Assembly (NCBI GenBank): GCA_037043235.1
Contig: JAWRVZ010000180.1
Coordinates: 974,001 to 1,038,000 of the forward strand
DNA length: 64,000 nucleotides
Source of the DNA: Rhodeus uyekii
Taxonomy: Eukaryota > Chordata > Actinopteri > Cypriniformes > Acheilognathidae
Direction of reading: 5' to 3'
The translations under genes were made by a program, and so were the position numbers. The notes under the pieces were generated by a model. The model made no database searches, was not told the DNA's origin, and worked only from the letters and a program-made list of their open reading frames with translations. Of this stretch, positions 34,263 to 45,318 are shown in pieces; position 1 is the first letter of the stretch, and each line of letters begins with the position of its first letter.

Positions 34263-35252
34263 GTGTCTTCAACAGCGCTCAAAGGCCCAGCGGTGGGTGC
34301 GATCGTGGGGATCGCAGATGGATCTGTCAGAGGGGTTGGAGAGGGCTTATCTCCTCCCTCACCTGGTAGATCTCTCCTCACTCTGGAATCGGAAGCACAC
34401 CCTGTGGTGGCTTCTTCCGACCCTGATGAGGCGATACTGCAGCTATCTAGTTCCGAGGAACTGGACGTTGTCAGTATCAACGCTGATGAGGTGGTTCCAC
34501 CAGCCCCCTCACCAGCGACAGATGAGTTGCTCGAGGTGGTTACTCGCGCCACCGCCAGGCTGGGTCTCGAGTGGCCGGCCGAGCGGTTGGATGCTCGCCC
34601 AAGGAGTAGATTGGACGAGCGCTTCCTGCCGTCCAGAGTACCACCGGGTGCGCTGGGCAGACCACCCCCTCCAAGGAGGGTCCTAGAGCAGCCACTCCAG
34701 GTTCTCTCGGGCGGTTTCCCGAGGCCTGGGGTGGCAACCCAAATTTCAGAGGCTGGTCTCGAGAGACTGGTACCCCTAAAGGAGTCTCCGGTGGCGTGGG
34801 CACGTCTGCCAGGCATTTCTCAGTGGGTCCTGCGCACCATTCACTTAGGTTATACCATCCAGTTTCGGTCGAGCCCTCCAAAGTTCGCGGGGGTTCTTCC
34901 GACAGTGGTTTTGGAACAAGAAGTCGAATCATTGCTGAGGAAAGAGGCCATAGAGTATGTACCTCTCTCAGCCACAGGTTCAGGCTTTTACAGCCGGTAC
35001 TTCATCGTTCCGAAGAAAGGTGGGGGTATGCGTCCTATTCTAGACCTTCGTCTGTTGAACAAGACAGTCAGACGATTCAAGATGTTGACATTGAAACAGA
35101 TTGTATCGCAAATCAAATCCGAGGATTGGTTTGTCACCATAGATCTCAGGGACGCTTACTTCCATATCTCCATCCTTCCCCAACATCGGAAGTTTCTCAG
35201 GTTTGCCTTTGGGGGCAAGGCTTACCAGTATCGAGTACTTCCATTCGGCCTA
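34263..35252 (+). pseudogene. DIRS gag fragment fused to reverse transcriptase N-terminus
   Basis: Residues 1-140 are gag-like and acidic (LSSSEELDVVSINADEVV, ATDELLEVVTRATARLGLEW, LDERFLP), alignable by eye with the gag at 49225-50491. The frame then passes directly into RT (YFIVPKKGGGMRPILDLRLL, VTIDLRDAYFHISILP), so the gag C-terminus and RT N-terminus are deleted in frame. The RT frame breaks after VLPFGL at a 60-bp insertion. Confidence 0.8.
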
Positions 35253-35312
35253 GTTTTAAGCGCTTTGAGCTTGGTAAACGCTATATAAATGTAACTAACT
35301 GATTATTATCCC
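35253..35312 (+). mobile_element. 60-bp SINE-like tail insertion in RT
   Basis: 'gttttaagcgctttgagctt' to 'gctatataaatgtaactaac' matches the 3' tail of the repeat at 14069-14125. It lies between RT motif B (PFGL) and the following RTFTKC. It looks like an extreme 5' truncation of a retroposed copy. Confidence 0.7.
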
Positions 35313-36431
35313 CTCGCACCTTCACCAAATGCATGGATGCAGCGCTAGCCCCGCTGCGGTCCACTGGTATCCGTGTACTGAACTACATCGACGATTGGTT
35401 GATTCTAGCTCAGTCACGAGAATTAGCGGTTCGACATCGAGATGTCGTCCTCGCGCACATGAAGGAGCTGGGGCTGAGACTCAATGCCAAGAAGAGCGTC
35501 CTCTCTCCTGTTCAGAGTACAACCTTCCTAGGTGTTGTGTGGGACTCGGTGTCAATGTCCGCACGGCTCTCCCCCGTGCGCATTGCTACTGTTCTGTCCA
35601 CAGTCCAGAATATCAAGCTAGGCCAGTAAGTCACCATCAAACACTTTCAGAGAGTGTTGGGTCTCATGGCGGCAGCGTCCAGTATTATCCCACTCAGCCT
35701 GCTCCACATGAGGCCCCTTCAGTGGTGGCTCAGAACCAGAGGTTTTTCCCCGAGGGGCAACCCCTTCTGTCTGATCAAGGTATCAAGGCGATGCCTTCGA
35801 GCCTTGCATCCGTGGAAGGAGAACTGGTTTCTTTCCCAGAAGCTCGCAATGGGACCCATCTGTCTCCGCGTAATGCTGTCGACAGATGCGTCCCACACGG
35901 GCTGGGGGGCGGTCCTGAGGGACCGCTCGGCCCAAGGTCTATGGGACAGGCACCACCTCTCCTGGCATATCAACGCTCTGGAGATAATGGCTGTCTGGAT
36001 GGCACTACGAGCGTTCTTTCCCGACCTCAGAGGCCATCATGTAGTAGTCCGGACCGACAATACGTCGGTGGTCTCCTATGTGAACCACCAAGGAGGTCTC
36101 CTGCCCGCCAACTATCCAAGTTGGCGGGCAGGATCCTCCTCTGGGCCCAGGGGAGACTGCTCTCTCTTCGAGTGGTTTATATCCCGGGGTCTCAGAATGT
36201 GGGGGCAAACTTCCTGCCGAGGCAGGGGCCGAGGCCCGGGGAGTGGCGGCTCCACACCGAGGTGGTGGAGCAGATTTGGGAGAAATTCGGCCAGGCTCAG
36301 GTGGATCTGTTTGCCCCTCAAGAAACAACTCACTGCCCACTCTGGTTCTCCCTCTATCTTCCAGCGCCTCTGGGCCTGGATGCCATGAGACAGGGGTGGC
36401 CAAATCTACCTCTGTATGCTTTCCCCCCGTA
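35313..36431 (+). pseudogene. DIRS RT (C-terminal) and RNase H, frameshifted
   Basis: After the insertion the frame reads TGIRVLNYIDDWLILAQSRE (motif C, IDD), then a stop at 35627 and a continuation LGLMAAASSIIPLSLLHMRP. RNase H motifs are STDASHTGWGAV, INALEIMAVWMAL and VRTDNTSVVSYVNHQGGL. A frameshift near 36100 moves to the frame with LLSLRVVYIPGSQNVGANFL and FGQAQVDLFAPQETTHCPLW, ending at 36431. Confidence 0.8.
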
Positions 36432-37660
36432 GCTCTGCTCCCAGGGGTTCTGGAGAAATTGCGCCGGGAGAAGGCCCGTCTCACATTAGTTGCCCCGCGC
36501 TGGCCGGGCAGAGTGTGGTTTTCGGACCTGGTGTCCCTCATAGACGTCACTCCATGGGAGATTCCGGTCAGGAGGGACCTTTTGTCCCAGGCTCAGGGGA
36601 GAATCTTGAATCTCTCACCCAGAACTGTGAAAACTATGGGTCTGGCCCCTGAGGGGGCCCAGCTCATAGAGTCTGGTCTCTCAGCCGAGGTTGTGGAGAC
36701 CATTCTCCACTCCAGAGCCCCTTCCACGAGGAAACTCTACGCCCAGTAGTGGAGGATCTTCACTTCTTGGTGCAGCGAGAAGCAGCTGAACCCAGTTACC
36801 TGCCAGGTTGGCATCGTGCTGGAGTTCCTGCAAGAAAAGTTCGCTGCAGGGCTGTCCCCCTCCACACTAAAGGTGTTACATCATCTTACCACGTACCTTT
36901 AAGTGGTGCCTCTTTGGGCAGGGACCCCTTCATTGTTCGTTTCCTTCGTGGCACTCAGAGGCTAAGGCCTGTGGTACATTCAAGGGTGCCTCCTTGGGAC
37001 CTGTCCCTGGTGCTCCAGGCCTTGTCCCAGGCCCCTTTGAACCTCTCGAGGAGATTTCAGATAAAAACCTTACCCTAAAAGCACTCTTTCTGCTCGCCAT
37101 CTCTTCTCTCAAGAGGATTGGTGACCTTCAGGCCCTCTCCATGGCCCCCTCATGTCTGGAGTTTTTGCCCGGGATGGCTAAAATACTCCTCTACCCGAGA
37201 CCGGGGTATGTGCCTAAGGTGCTTTCAAGCCCTATGCACCATATAATACTACAGGCCCTATGTCCTCCTCCATTCGCTGATCATGACCAGGAGTTAAAGA
37301 ACAAGGTTTGTCCAGTGCGAGCACTGGACGCCTACGTCTACAGAACTGCCACGTGGCGTAGGTCAGATCAAATCTTTGTTTGTTTGGGGCCCCTAGGGGT
37401 TCCCCTGCCTCTAAGCCTACTATGAGCAGGTGGATAACGGATACTATCTCCCTGGCTTATGAGCTCGCAGGCCAGCAGTGTCCACTGTCCGTGCCCATTC
37501 TACCAGGAGCATGGCTGCCTCCAAAACCTTCTTCACAGGGGTCTCCCTTGCGGACATTTGTAATGTGGCTGGCTGGTCCTCACCGCATACCTTCATCAGG
37601 TTCTACCAACTAGACCTGAACCCCGCCTTGGGATCTTTGGCGTTGTCGTAGGTTTCTACG
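36432..37660 (+). pseudogene. DIRS tyrosine recombinase, degenerate
   Basis: Pieces in alternating frames: VETILHSRAPSTRKLYAQ, FIVRFLRGTQRLRPV, AISSLKRIGDLQALS (first catalytic Arg), KNKVCPVRALDAYVYRTATW, WITDTISLAYELAGQQ. Near 37490 a shifted frame retains HSTRS of the H-x-x-R box. Near 37600 FIRFYQLD retains the Tyr region. At least four frameshifts or stops make it non-functional. Confidence 0.75.
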
Positions 37661-37793
37661 TTTCGCTTAGGCATACTCTCGTACGCTGAGGTGGCGTGGG
37701 TATTCCTCGTTCCCAATCACGTTTTAGACGCAGTGCGAGTTCCCTTGACAGGGAGCGTCTCAGGTTACTGTCGTAACCATAGTTCCCTTAGAG

Positions 37794-38926
37794 CAGGGGT
37801 GTCAAACTCAATTGCACAGGGGGCCAAAATCCCAAAAAACTTTAGGTCGTGGGCCGAACAGGATAAACATTTATTGAAAACACTAAAACTAAACTTTTAA
37901 AACTTACCTTTTTTTAAATTAGATGTGAATAAAAACAGACAGAAATATTATTCTGGAATAAATCAACTTATACCTTAAATAACTTAAAAATATAAAAATA
38001 TTTAAAAAATACTCAAAAAAAATTAAAATATATCCTGTCTAAATTATACAAGTTAGAAATAAAGTAAACAAGTAAAGTAAAAGTAAGTAAAAGTTAAAAG
38101 AACAAACATTCAAATTTATTTACTCTTATGTCATTTTATATAAAACTTAAAAAGATTTATATATAAAAGATTTTGCTCTCCATAAAAATATATCCTGTCA
38201 AAATTATACAAATTCAAAATATGGACATGCTGCATAACAAAACCTGGAAATCTAAATAAAATTTTTGCTTTTCAGCAATAACAAATCAAATAATTCAGTT
38301 GAATTTGTTCTTATGTCATTTGTCTTATAGTGCCGTCTTATTAAATTATTTAATTACTGCCACATTAGCTCCGCAAATGAGACACACGGGTATACCGGCA
38401 GTATGTCAGTAAACATATACCGTATTTTCCCGCATATAACCCATGGGTTATAGCAGATTTTACAAACTATATCACAATTTTTTTTACACGTAATAATATT
38501 TCAATATATTTGTTACGTCCCTAAGGACGTAATGTATTTTTTTTTTTTTGCGCTGTATTTTCTTTCTGGCGCTTGTACTATCACTCTGACAGCTGGCGCT
38601 GATAGGCTGTCTGACCTGTCAATCATGCAAGAAGATGTTCTGCCATGAGGGCGGGCTCTTCTCATCCGACGATCAACACCTGAATTTCGCGCACAAGCAC
38701 TGTGTACCGAGCCTGAACAGTTATGGATAATTGACAATAACAATCGCGCGGTACTAGCGCGAGCGCGAAGAATCATTAGCCACTTCCTGTTTAATACAGG
38801 AAGTGTTCGGCGGGCCAGCTGGAGCGCGGGACATCTCGCGGGCCATTAATAAAATGCTCTCGCGGGCCGGACATAATTACACGCCGGGCCGGATGTGGCC
38901 CGCGGGCCTTGAGTTTGACACCTATG
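37794..38926 (+). mobile_element. Non-autonomous hAT element, 8-bp TSD CCTTAGAG
   Basis: Ends are CAGGGGTGTCAAACTCAA and TTGAGTTTGACACCTATG (near-perfect inverted repeats), flanked by CCTTAGAG at 37786-37793 and 38927-38934. An 8-bp duplication and CAGGGGTG ends are diagnostic of hAT. No transposase is encoded. Near 38420-38760 it carries sequence from a different family ('taccgtattttcccgcatat'), see 52353-53228. It interrupts the DIRS internal complementary region. Confidence 0.92.
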
Positions 38927-39002
38927 CCTTAGAGGGAATGAGACACTGCGTCTCGCAGCCTCAGCTCATACGCATACCGGCCTGTTTCAGACACTGTTCA
39001 AG

Positions 39003-39200
39003 CTAACCCGCTTCCGGGTCGTGACGTGCCTTTATACTCCTGGGTCATGACGTGATGACGTCATCTCTGCGACGTACACGCCCGCACGTTGGTTTTATTG
39101 TGCTTCAAGAGACATACACACTAAAGCGTTCCCAATCGCGTTTTAGACGCAGTGTCTCGTTCCCTCTAAGGGAACTATGGTTACGACAGTAACCTGAGAC
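39003..39200 (-). repeat. DIRS inverted terminal repeat, right
   Basis: Inverse of 34084-34255. 'cttccgggtcgtgacgtgcc' pairs with 'ggcacgtcacgacccggaag' at 34229-34248. Confidence 0.85.
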
Positions 39201-39782
39201 GTTTTTAATCTCAATTTATTAACCAACATCTTTGCTGTTGACTTTTGATGATTCAGTTCAACCAGAGACCCTCCATGAAAGGGCATTTTAAATGGAATTT
39301 GTTTGGACTAAAACCTTTTCAGTGGTTGTTTCTGGTCTTTTTTGGGGTCTGTCAGGCACTCTTGAATATTCCCCTCATGAGTGCTTTCACCAGTACAGCT
39401 ATCTTGGTTACTGTTTAGTCAGTGGGGGTGATGATCTACAAAATCTTGAATGGCTGTTGACCATTCTGTTCAGAGCCACATGGAGGGTCTTCTCCAAAAG
39501 CAGACTGAGTCTGGAGCAGAGAGCTTCTACAGGCAAGACATAGCAAACATTCAGAGGTAAAAAGGAAGTGTTTGTTTTTGTGTGTAACAGGGCTACAGTA
39601 GTTGAGGAAACTTGGATGATTGGAGGCAATTTAAGTTAAGAAATGCAAAGTTTAAGTAAACAGAACCGGCAGATTTCAATGCTATACTCATTCATTTTAA
39701 TTGCAATTAACAAAAAATCTTTTGACCAACTTATCTAATATTTTAACTTTAAATTGTCATGTAATCTCAAATAAAAGCAGTG
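39201..39782 (+). other. Unique interval with possible relict exons
   Basis: Not repeat-like. A frame from 39277 (MKGHFKWNLFGLKPFQW, then a hydrophobic run) ends in a stop at 39420. Another, after a CTGTTCAG acceptor at 39474, reads SHMEGLLQKQTESGAESFY and ends at AG/GTAAAA near 39556. Neither is recognised. These could be exons of a gene broken up by the surrounding elements, or chance. Confidence 0.25.
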
Positions 39783-40836
39783 ATGGAGCAGACTGGACAG
39801 GGCAGGATTTTCGTGGTTAGGCCCAAAAGAGAAAAAGAAAATGAGATAACACTGGAAAGAGAAGATTACACAGATATTTTAAAGGATGAATTACTAATCA
39901 ATGGAACTAAGTGTGAAGTTAAAAGACTATAAAAAAGAGAGTATGCTGCCCGTTTACACAGCTGATGAAGAGATTTTAAATAAGATGGAGGGATGGGGAG
40001 TAATCCCCATGTCAAGAATAAAAAGAAGGATGCATCCGGGCACGAAAGTTAGGGATGGGACGAGGTTTGTTAAAACAAGGTTCCCAAAAGAAGTAGCCTC
40101 CCTCCCGTACAGTATGAGATTGGAGACGGTAGAAGGACCACAACAATGTGAGGAGAGGGGGCACTTTGCGAGAAAGTGCAATGCCGTAACATGCCCAGAC
40201 TTTAAAGTTGTTTTAAATCAATGTGAGTGTTGGATGGGGAATGAGGAGGCGAAGAAGCAATTAAGTGGGCAGATGCATGAACAAGACGATGAGGTGCAAG
40301 AAGAAAACACAAGTGTACCACAAACCAGTAAATCAAAGAGTAACAAATATACAGAGGATCGAGTCGAAGAGGTTAAAAGAAAATCACAACAAGAGGAAGA
40401 AACAGACACAAAAGGATAGTTTGGAAAGTGCTCTGGTTGGTGTGGATCTACACGAGCAGAGAAATATGGAACAGGTTGTTGAGCAACAAGATGGAGATGC
40501 ATGGACACGAATGGAATTACCTGACAGTTTACAAAGTGCGGTGGACAAAGTCGAACCTAGCGATCAAAGCTATGAAGAACAAGCTTCTGTAACAACAAAT
40601 GAAGAGAGAAAAAACAGGATGACGAACAAATAAAACCAGCTAAGAGACGAAGACTGAATAAGGTAATACCAAATATAGAGAAGACCTTCTTAAAGACCTG
40701 CTTAAAGAAGACCTAATTGAGAGTGTGAATAGATATGATGTTACAGGATTTGGAAGAGATGGAAATGAAGTGATGGGTTTTAAGTGTGCTTTTATTCTTT
40801 TTATGGCCTTAAGAATTGTTACTTTTAATGTTAGAG
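39783..40836 (+). pseudogene. LINE ORF1 with zinc-knuckle region, and start of ORF2
   Basis: MEQTGQGRIFVVRPKREKEN opens an ORF1 with an early stop or frameshift near 39930. It continues IPMSRIKRRMHPGTKVRDG, SLPYSMRLETVEGPQ, then CEERGHFARKC (CCHC knuckle), ending in an acidic tail. The knuckle region is shortened relative to what the family usually shows. Near 40803 ALRIVTFNVR begins the ORF2 endonuclease, cut by an LTR insertion at 40837. It resembles Tx1/I-like LINE ORF1 proteins of fish, by eye only. Confidence 0.55.
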
Positions 40837-41693
40837 TGTTACGTACGCTGAGCTACGTATGTTTCTGGACACCTGTATTATGTATGCAGTGCTTTGTGTG
40901 AAACTTGTTTGTTGCAGGTGGGAACGCGGTTGGGGGATTCGCTTGAATGGTTGATGACTGTTACGTCTGTGACTACTCTTGGATGTGGTTGTTGTTTCTT
41001 TCTCTCTTTGTTGTTTGCTGTCTCTCCTCCTATCCTGCTTCTCATAGGTTTCCGCCCAAATTGGACGTGATGTCAGAGCGCGCTGGTTGGTTTCGGCGGA
41101 GCGGCGCCCGTTTAAAAGAGAAGCGGAAACGTGTCATCGGGAGAGGGAGAGAGTCATAGACTGATCTGTGGTTTTAGTCATGTGCAGAGTGTAAACGCAA
41201 TTGTGAAATTGTGTTAGTGAAACTATTGTTGAGTTGAGCCATTGGTTTTCTTTATTTCATTTAAGTTACTCCCTCTCTTTGTATTATTCATTTTTTGTTA
41301 CTTTAGTGGCGTGTGTGCCACTGCGGTATTTATTATTCGTTATTTATTATTAACGCTGTAGGGGCTAGGTGCTTTTTTTTATTCCAAAATACCTGTTTAT
41401 ATTTAGTTAGGGAGATAGGAAAGGCGTTGTACTTTTTTTTTGTCCTATTTTTCTTTCGACAGGGATTATTTAGTTAATTTTTTGTTTGTTATTTTGGCCT
41501 GGCCTAGCCCTGAAGTTATTCCTGTGTTTTGAGATTTTTCTTTGTGACTTTGTGGCAACGCTCATTCTTTTGACCTCACAAAAAAAATAAAATTAGGAAC
41601 CCGAGAGTTCCTTTCAAAAGGTACTATGTTTTGATATCTTTCTTTTTTTTATGTTCACCCCTGTACCCCTAGACTACAAAAGGGGTTGTAACA
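40837..41693 (+). mobile_element. LTR-like insertion, 857 bp
   Basis: Bounded by TGTTACGTACGC and GGGTTGTAACA. It contains a TATA-like 'gcccgtttaaaagagaagcg' near 41107 and 'aaaaataaaattagg' near 41585. It interrupts the LINE ORF2 start. Flanks give only a weak duplication (TAGAG / TAGAT at about 42760), so the full insertion probably extends to about 42760. Confidence 0.5.
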
Positions 41694-42226
41694 ATGACAC
41701 TCTACCCTGGCGTAGGAGACTTTGCCACCAATCACCTTCCACCGCGACAGTTTAAAAGCAACCCCGACTTCAACAACAGAGAGAGGAGAGAGGAAAGAGT
41801 GAGCACGCTTAATGAAGACGGTTCTCTCGTTCGAAAGACCAGTCCGAGAGTTGCCTGTGATTATGTTTTGAGTTGTACCAACTGTTGTTTGTTCGTGCTT
41901 GTGTTTTGTTTGCCCTTATATTTTTTAAGTGTTTTGGTTGTGTCTTTTGTTTGTTGTATGGTCGATTGTTTTAAAATACTTTTGACTGGTGGGAGAGGCA
42001 GAGCCAAGCAATCAGGTCGCGACCTACATTACACCACACAGTTTTACTCTGTATTAGACACAATAGGTTTAGGAGAGGTGCTTATTATGTATATTTTGCT
42101 TATTAGTTAGTGTAGATTATTTATGGCATCTAGTACGCTAAAGATGTACATTTTCGCATCTTTTGTTGTTAGTTAGTGTATTTGATTAAACTTAGTTAAT
42201 GGTGTTTTTTTTTATTTAAGCACCTT
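41694..42226 (+). other. Internal or flanking part of the LTR insertion
   Basis: An open frame (41694-42107) has a hydrophobic middle but no recognised domain. A T-rich stretch follows. Possibly leader or remnant of the element that owns the LTR at 40837. Confidence 0.3.
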
Positions 42227-42522
42227 TGCCACAGTCTTGTCGCGCTCCTCCTGTTTGTCCCTCCTGTGTTTCCGTAGTTGTCTTGTTAGTTGATTACCCT
42301 GATTAGCTATGCCAGCTGATTGTCATCTCCTCGTGTATTTAAACCCTCCTGTTCTACGATGTCCTTGTCAATCTTTAATTGTTATCATCGAGTGTGTGGC
42401 TATATTCTTCTGGTGCCTTTTTGTTTCTAGCTTGTTAAATAAAGTGTATTTTGAGTTTGAATCTGTTATCCGCGTGCGCTGTGTGTCTATGTGTCGAACA
42501 CGCTTCAGCCTCGGTGGTAACA
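42227..42522 (+). mobile_element. Solo LTR, TSD ACCTT
   Basis: 296 bp from TGCCACAGTC to GGTGGTAACA, flanked by ACCTT at 42222-42226 and 42523-42527. It has a 'gtgtatttaaaccctcc' TATA-like box and 'aaataaagtg'. The layout matches the LTRs at 31822-32159 and 33520-33861 in opposite orientation. Confidence 0.8.
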
Positions 42523-42764
42523 ACCTTCTCTTTATTTCTCTCTTCCTTTCCACTGGTATGAATTTGTTCTATTTCTGTTGATTGTAAATATTATATTAAT
42601 TTATTCACTACTTATTTCATTATTGCACGGATGGACATTAAACAAATACCGGTAACACACTTGGTTTTGTGATCGGTTTCCTTCCATTTATAATTTCCAC
42701 ACTGATTAGACACACACACATAAAATACTTATTTTTATTGCATCTTAATATCCCTAGATGAATT

Positions 42765-43480
42765 AACATCTATTAACGAGAGACGTAACAGAGGAGTGTC
42801 TGATGTAAGGACATTTGAGAAAGTTAAAGACATGTTTAAAGGACAAGATGTAATTTTATTGCAAGAAACTAATCGGAAAGAAGAGCACATAACTGAATTA
42901 AGGAAATAGGCACAGGGGTAGCAGTTTTAATCAAAGAAAATAGTGGTGTGATGTGCCAAACAATACATAATGATAAAAAGGGAAATGTATAGCAGTGGAA
43001 ATCAGCATGCACCAACGCAAGAGAATGAAAAAAATAAGTATTTTAAAGTTTTAAGAGAGTTATTTTTTAAATACAAGTTATTTTGATGGGTGATTTTAAT
43101 ATGGATTTTAGCAAATTAGAAATGGCTTTTAAATCGGATAAATGAAGAAAATAATTGAAATTATTAAATGGAAGATAATAATATGATTGATATATGGAGA
43201 GAAAGAAATGAAAATATAAAATAATTTTCTTTCAAAGAGGCAGTTGTTCGGGAATTTTATTTGTCAAACAAGAATAGATTTTATTTTATGCCCAAGAAAT
43301 ATGGAAGGTTTTATAGGAGATATAAAACAAAGAAAAAAGCTTGAATGACCATGTGCATTGAATGACCATTATGACTTTTATGCAGATGGACTGGAGCCGG
43401 GGATATGGATTTTAAACATAGAGGTTTTAAAGAATGAAGATTATATCTTAAAAGAAAATGAAATGTAAAATGAAGACAAA
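42765..43480 (+). pseudogene. LINE ORF2 endonuclease remnant
   Basis: Resumes the LINE interrupted at 40836. Frames read SINERR, then MFKGQDVILLQETN and GTGVAVLI, typical of an APE-type endonuclease start (Q-E-T with catalytic Glu), then decay into many stops. It is truncated at about 43480, where a Gypsy element in opposite orientation begins. Confidence 0.5.
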
Positions 43481-44799
43481 CGAATATGGTGGGGAAATGT
43501 GAAGTATTTTATTAAAACAATGACAATAACATACTGTAGATTATGAGAGAGATTATGAGTTGATACAGCTAGATAGAAGTGTACTGTTGAACCAGACTCC
43601 TGAGACCCAAAAGGAAAAATGTCCTCTTCTCCAGCACCTTCCAATGATGGCAGTCGGTATTGAGATCTTCTGAAATCAAGAATGATCCCGGAGGCCAACA
43701 TAAAATCCATACCAAGAATAATAGGCACTGTCAAATCCGTATCTCTCATAACATACAATGTCAGATCCATTGTTCTTCCTTGAAGTTCACATTCCCAAAC
43801 CAGCTTTCCCATAGCAGTCTGTCTCTGACCATTGGCTAGTAAAAAAGATTGTCCTTGGCTTGGTGGGCATAAATCTTGTCGTCGTAATTGTTTCCAACAC
43901 GATTCTTGAATCAAGGATAAGGTACTACCAGTATCGATCATTGCTTGAAAATATCTACCCCGTACAATTATAGGGAGAGTGATCATCTCTGGATGAACAA
44001 CACTTTTCCCAGATTGCATAACTCTTGTGTTAACTGGAAAAGATTTAGACATAGTTTCTTTAGAAGAATTGTCTTTCCTCTTTTGGGTTTCTGCGCTGAC
44101 TTGACTCCAGTATCTTCGGAATTCATAAAAGTCTCTTTCGATTTGTGTGCCTATTCTTACCAATTCATCCACATCTCTCACAGTTCCTCTGAGTAGACTC
44201 GCTAGACGGGGATTACAATTTCTCAAAATAGCGTGCACAATTTCTCTTTCAAGCATATCCTTGTTACTTCGAATACATAAAGCTCGATAATGGTAAGCAA
44301 AGTCTCTGATTCTTTCTTTTGCACCTTGTTTTCTTTCGAGTAATCGTCTAGCTGCTTCCTCTTCATAGTCTTCACTTAAGAAAGACCGCAGAAATATTTT
44401 TCTGAACTGCTTCCACGTCTTCACATTCCTTTTCTCCGCCAACCACCAATCTTTGGCAGTACCTTTTAGCACTGTCGTAAGAGAAGCAAATATCTCGTAA
44501 TCACAGAGAGGTCGGATGGCAAAGTATTCTTCACATCTCTCTATAAATATAACTGGATCTTCACTATTACTAAAACTTGGGAAGTCTACTTTCACTGGAG
44601 GATGTAATGACATTGTGGACATATTTTCTGAACCAGGTAACTGACTACGTGGCACATGGTAAGTTTGATTTCCACTTGTGGATACAGGATCATGCATAGC
44701 AGGATACTGTTTTGGATGCTTGGGTGTGGATACTGATGGTATAAGATCTTTAAGCTTGTGGTCAATTTGCACATCCCGTCTTTTTAAACAATCCACCAT
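43481..44799 (-). CDS. Gypsy gag-capsid and aspartic protease
   Basis: Retrotransposon structural protein and its processing protease. Residues of about 90-230 form a gag capsid region (FPSFSNSEDPVIFIERCEEY, LKGTAKDWWLAEKRNVKTW, ARRLLERKQGAKERIRDFAY). Residues of about 270-385 are the protease, with active-site AMIDTGSTLSLI and a later VPIILGMDFMLASGI. No CCHC knuckle is seen between them. The frame runs past 43481 into LINE sequence, so the natural end (into RT) is lost. The frame also continues upstream past a TAG at 44803-44805 into 45318. Confidence 0.75.
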
Positions 44800-44802
44800 G
44801 GA

Positions 44803-45318
44803 CTAGCCCAAATCTTGGATTTCTAAATTATTTTTTTTCTGTACCCTTTCACATTCTCGTTCAAAACAGTAACTCATTCTTTCCTCCATAGCTTTACATT
44901 GATCTTGCATTTCGGTGTGAGTAACACATTCATCCAAACGACTTTCAAGAGTGCTACATCTTGCAGTCAGTTGTTCTATAAGTAGTGTCAATGATTCAGG
45001 TGACTCTTTTACTTGCTCATCTTCAGGTTCAGGAGGTGGAAAAATATCAACAGGGTCAGCCACATTCTCCGCCTCAATGCCTTCGTTTTCTTCATCTGAG
45101 TCTAAATAAAGATCACTAAATGTATTAATTAGCTCTTTAATAGGCTCTCTTCTGTCGAGAAATGGCCCATAAGAAAAATCCAGTTCTGGTCCCTGCTCAT
45201 CCTTATCACTATTGTTTTTGCTTGCCATCTTAACCATAAGAATAAAAAAATGTTTCATACATGTAAATGTGTCCCTGTTCGGGCGCCAATCTATAACAGC
45301 ACGTGTTACTTTGTACAA
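44803..45318 (-). CDS. Gypsy gag N-terminal piece, ends at in-frame TAG
   Basis: Probable start at the ATG near 45237 (MVKMASKNNSDKDEQG). The region is acidic (FSDLYLDSDEENEG), then a coiled coil (LTLLIEQLTARCSTLESRLD, CKAMEERMSYCFERECERV). A single TAG at 44803 separates it from the capsid, which continues in the same frame after one codon. The part upstream of 45240 reads through the primer-binding site and is not coding. Confidence 0.6.
   Translation of the reverse strand: MYKVTRAVIDWRPNRDTFTCMKHFFILMVKMASKNNSDKDEQGPELDFSYGPFLDRREPIKELINTFSDLYLDSDEENEGIEAENVADPVDIFPPPEPEDEQVKESPESLTLLIEQLTARCSTLESRLDECVTHTEMQDQCKAMEERMSYCFERECERVQKKNNLEIQDLG
45271..45288 (-). promoter_or_regulatory. Primer-binding site, tRNA-Lys type
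   Basis: On the minus strand TGGCGCCCGAACAGGGAC, identical over 18 nt to the lysine-tRNA primer site known from lentiviruses and some Gypsy elements. It lies 15 nt after the LTR end, longer than the usual spacing. Confidence 0.85.

Larger units (their letters stand above)
34084..39200 (+). mobile_element. DIRS-type retrotransposon, inactive
   Basis: Left end 'gttccctgtcaagggaactc' and right end 'aagggaactatggttacgac' are inverted repeats of about 170 bp (34084-34255 and 39003-39200). Both contain the 'gtcatgacccaggagtataa' TATA region. Coding remnants on the + strand are gag N-terminus fused to RT, RNase H, and tyrosine recombinase with several frameshifts. The internal complementary region starts near 37728 and is split by a hAT element. 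This is a different DIRS family from 14295-20581. Confidence 0.85.
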
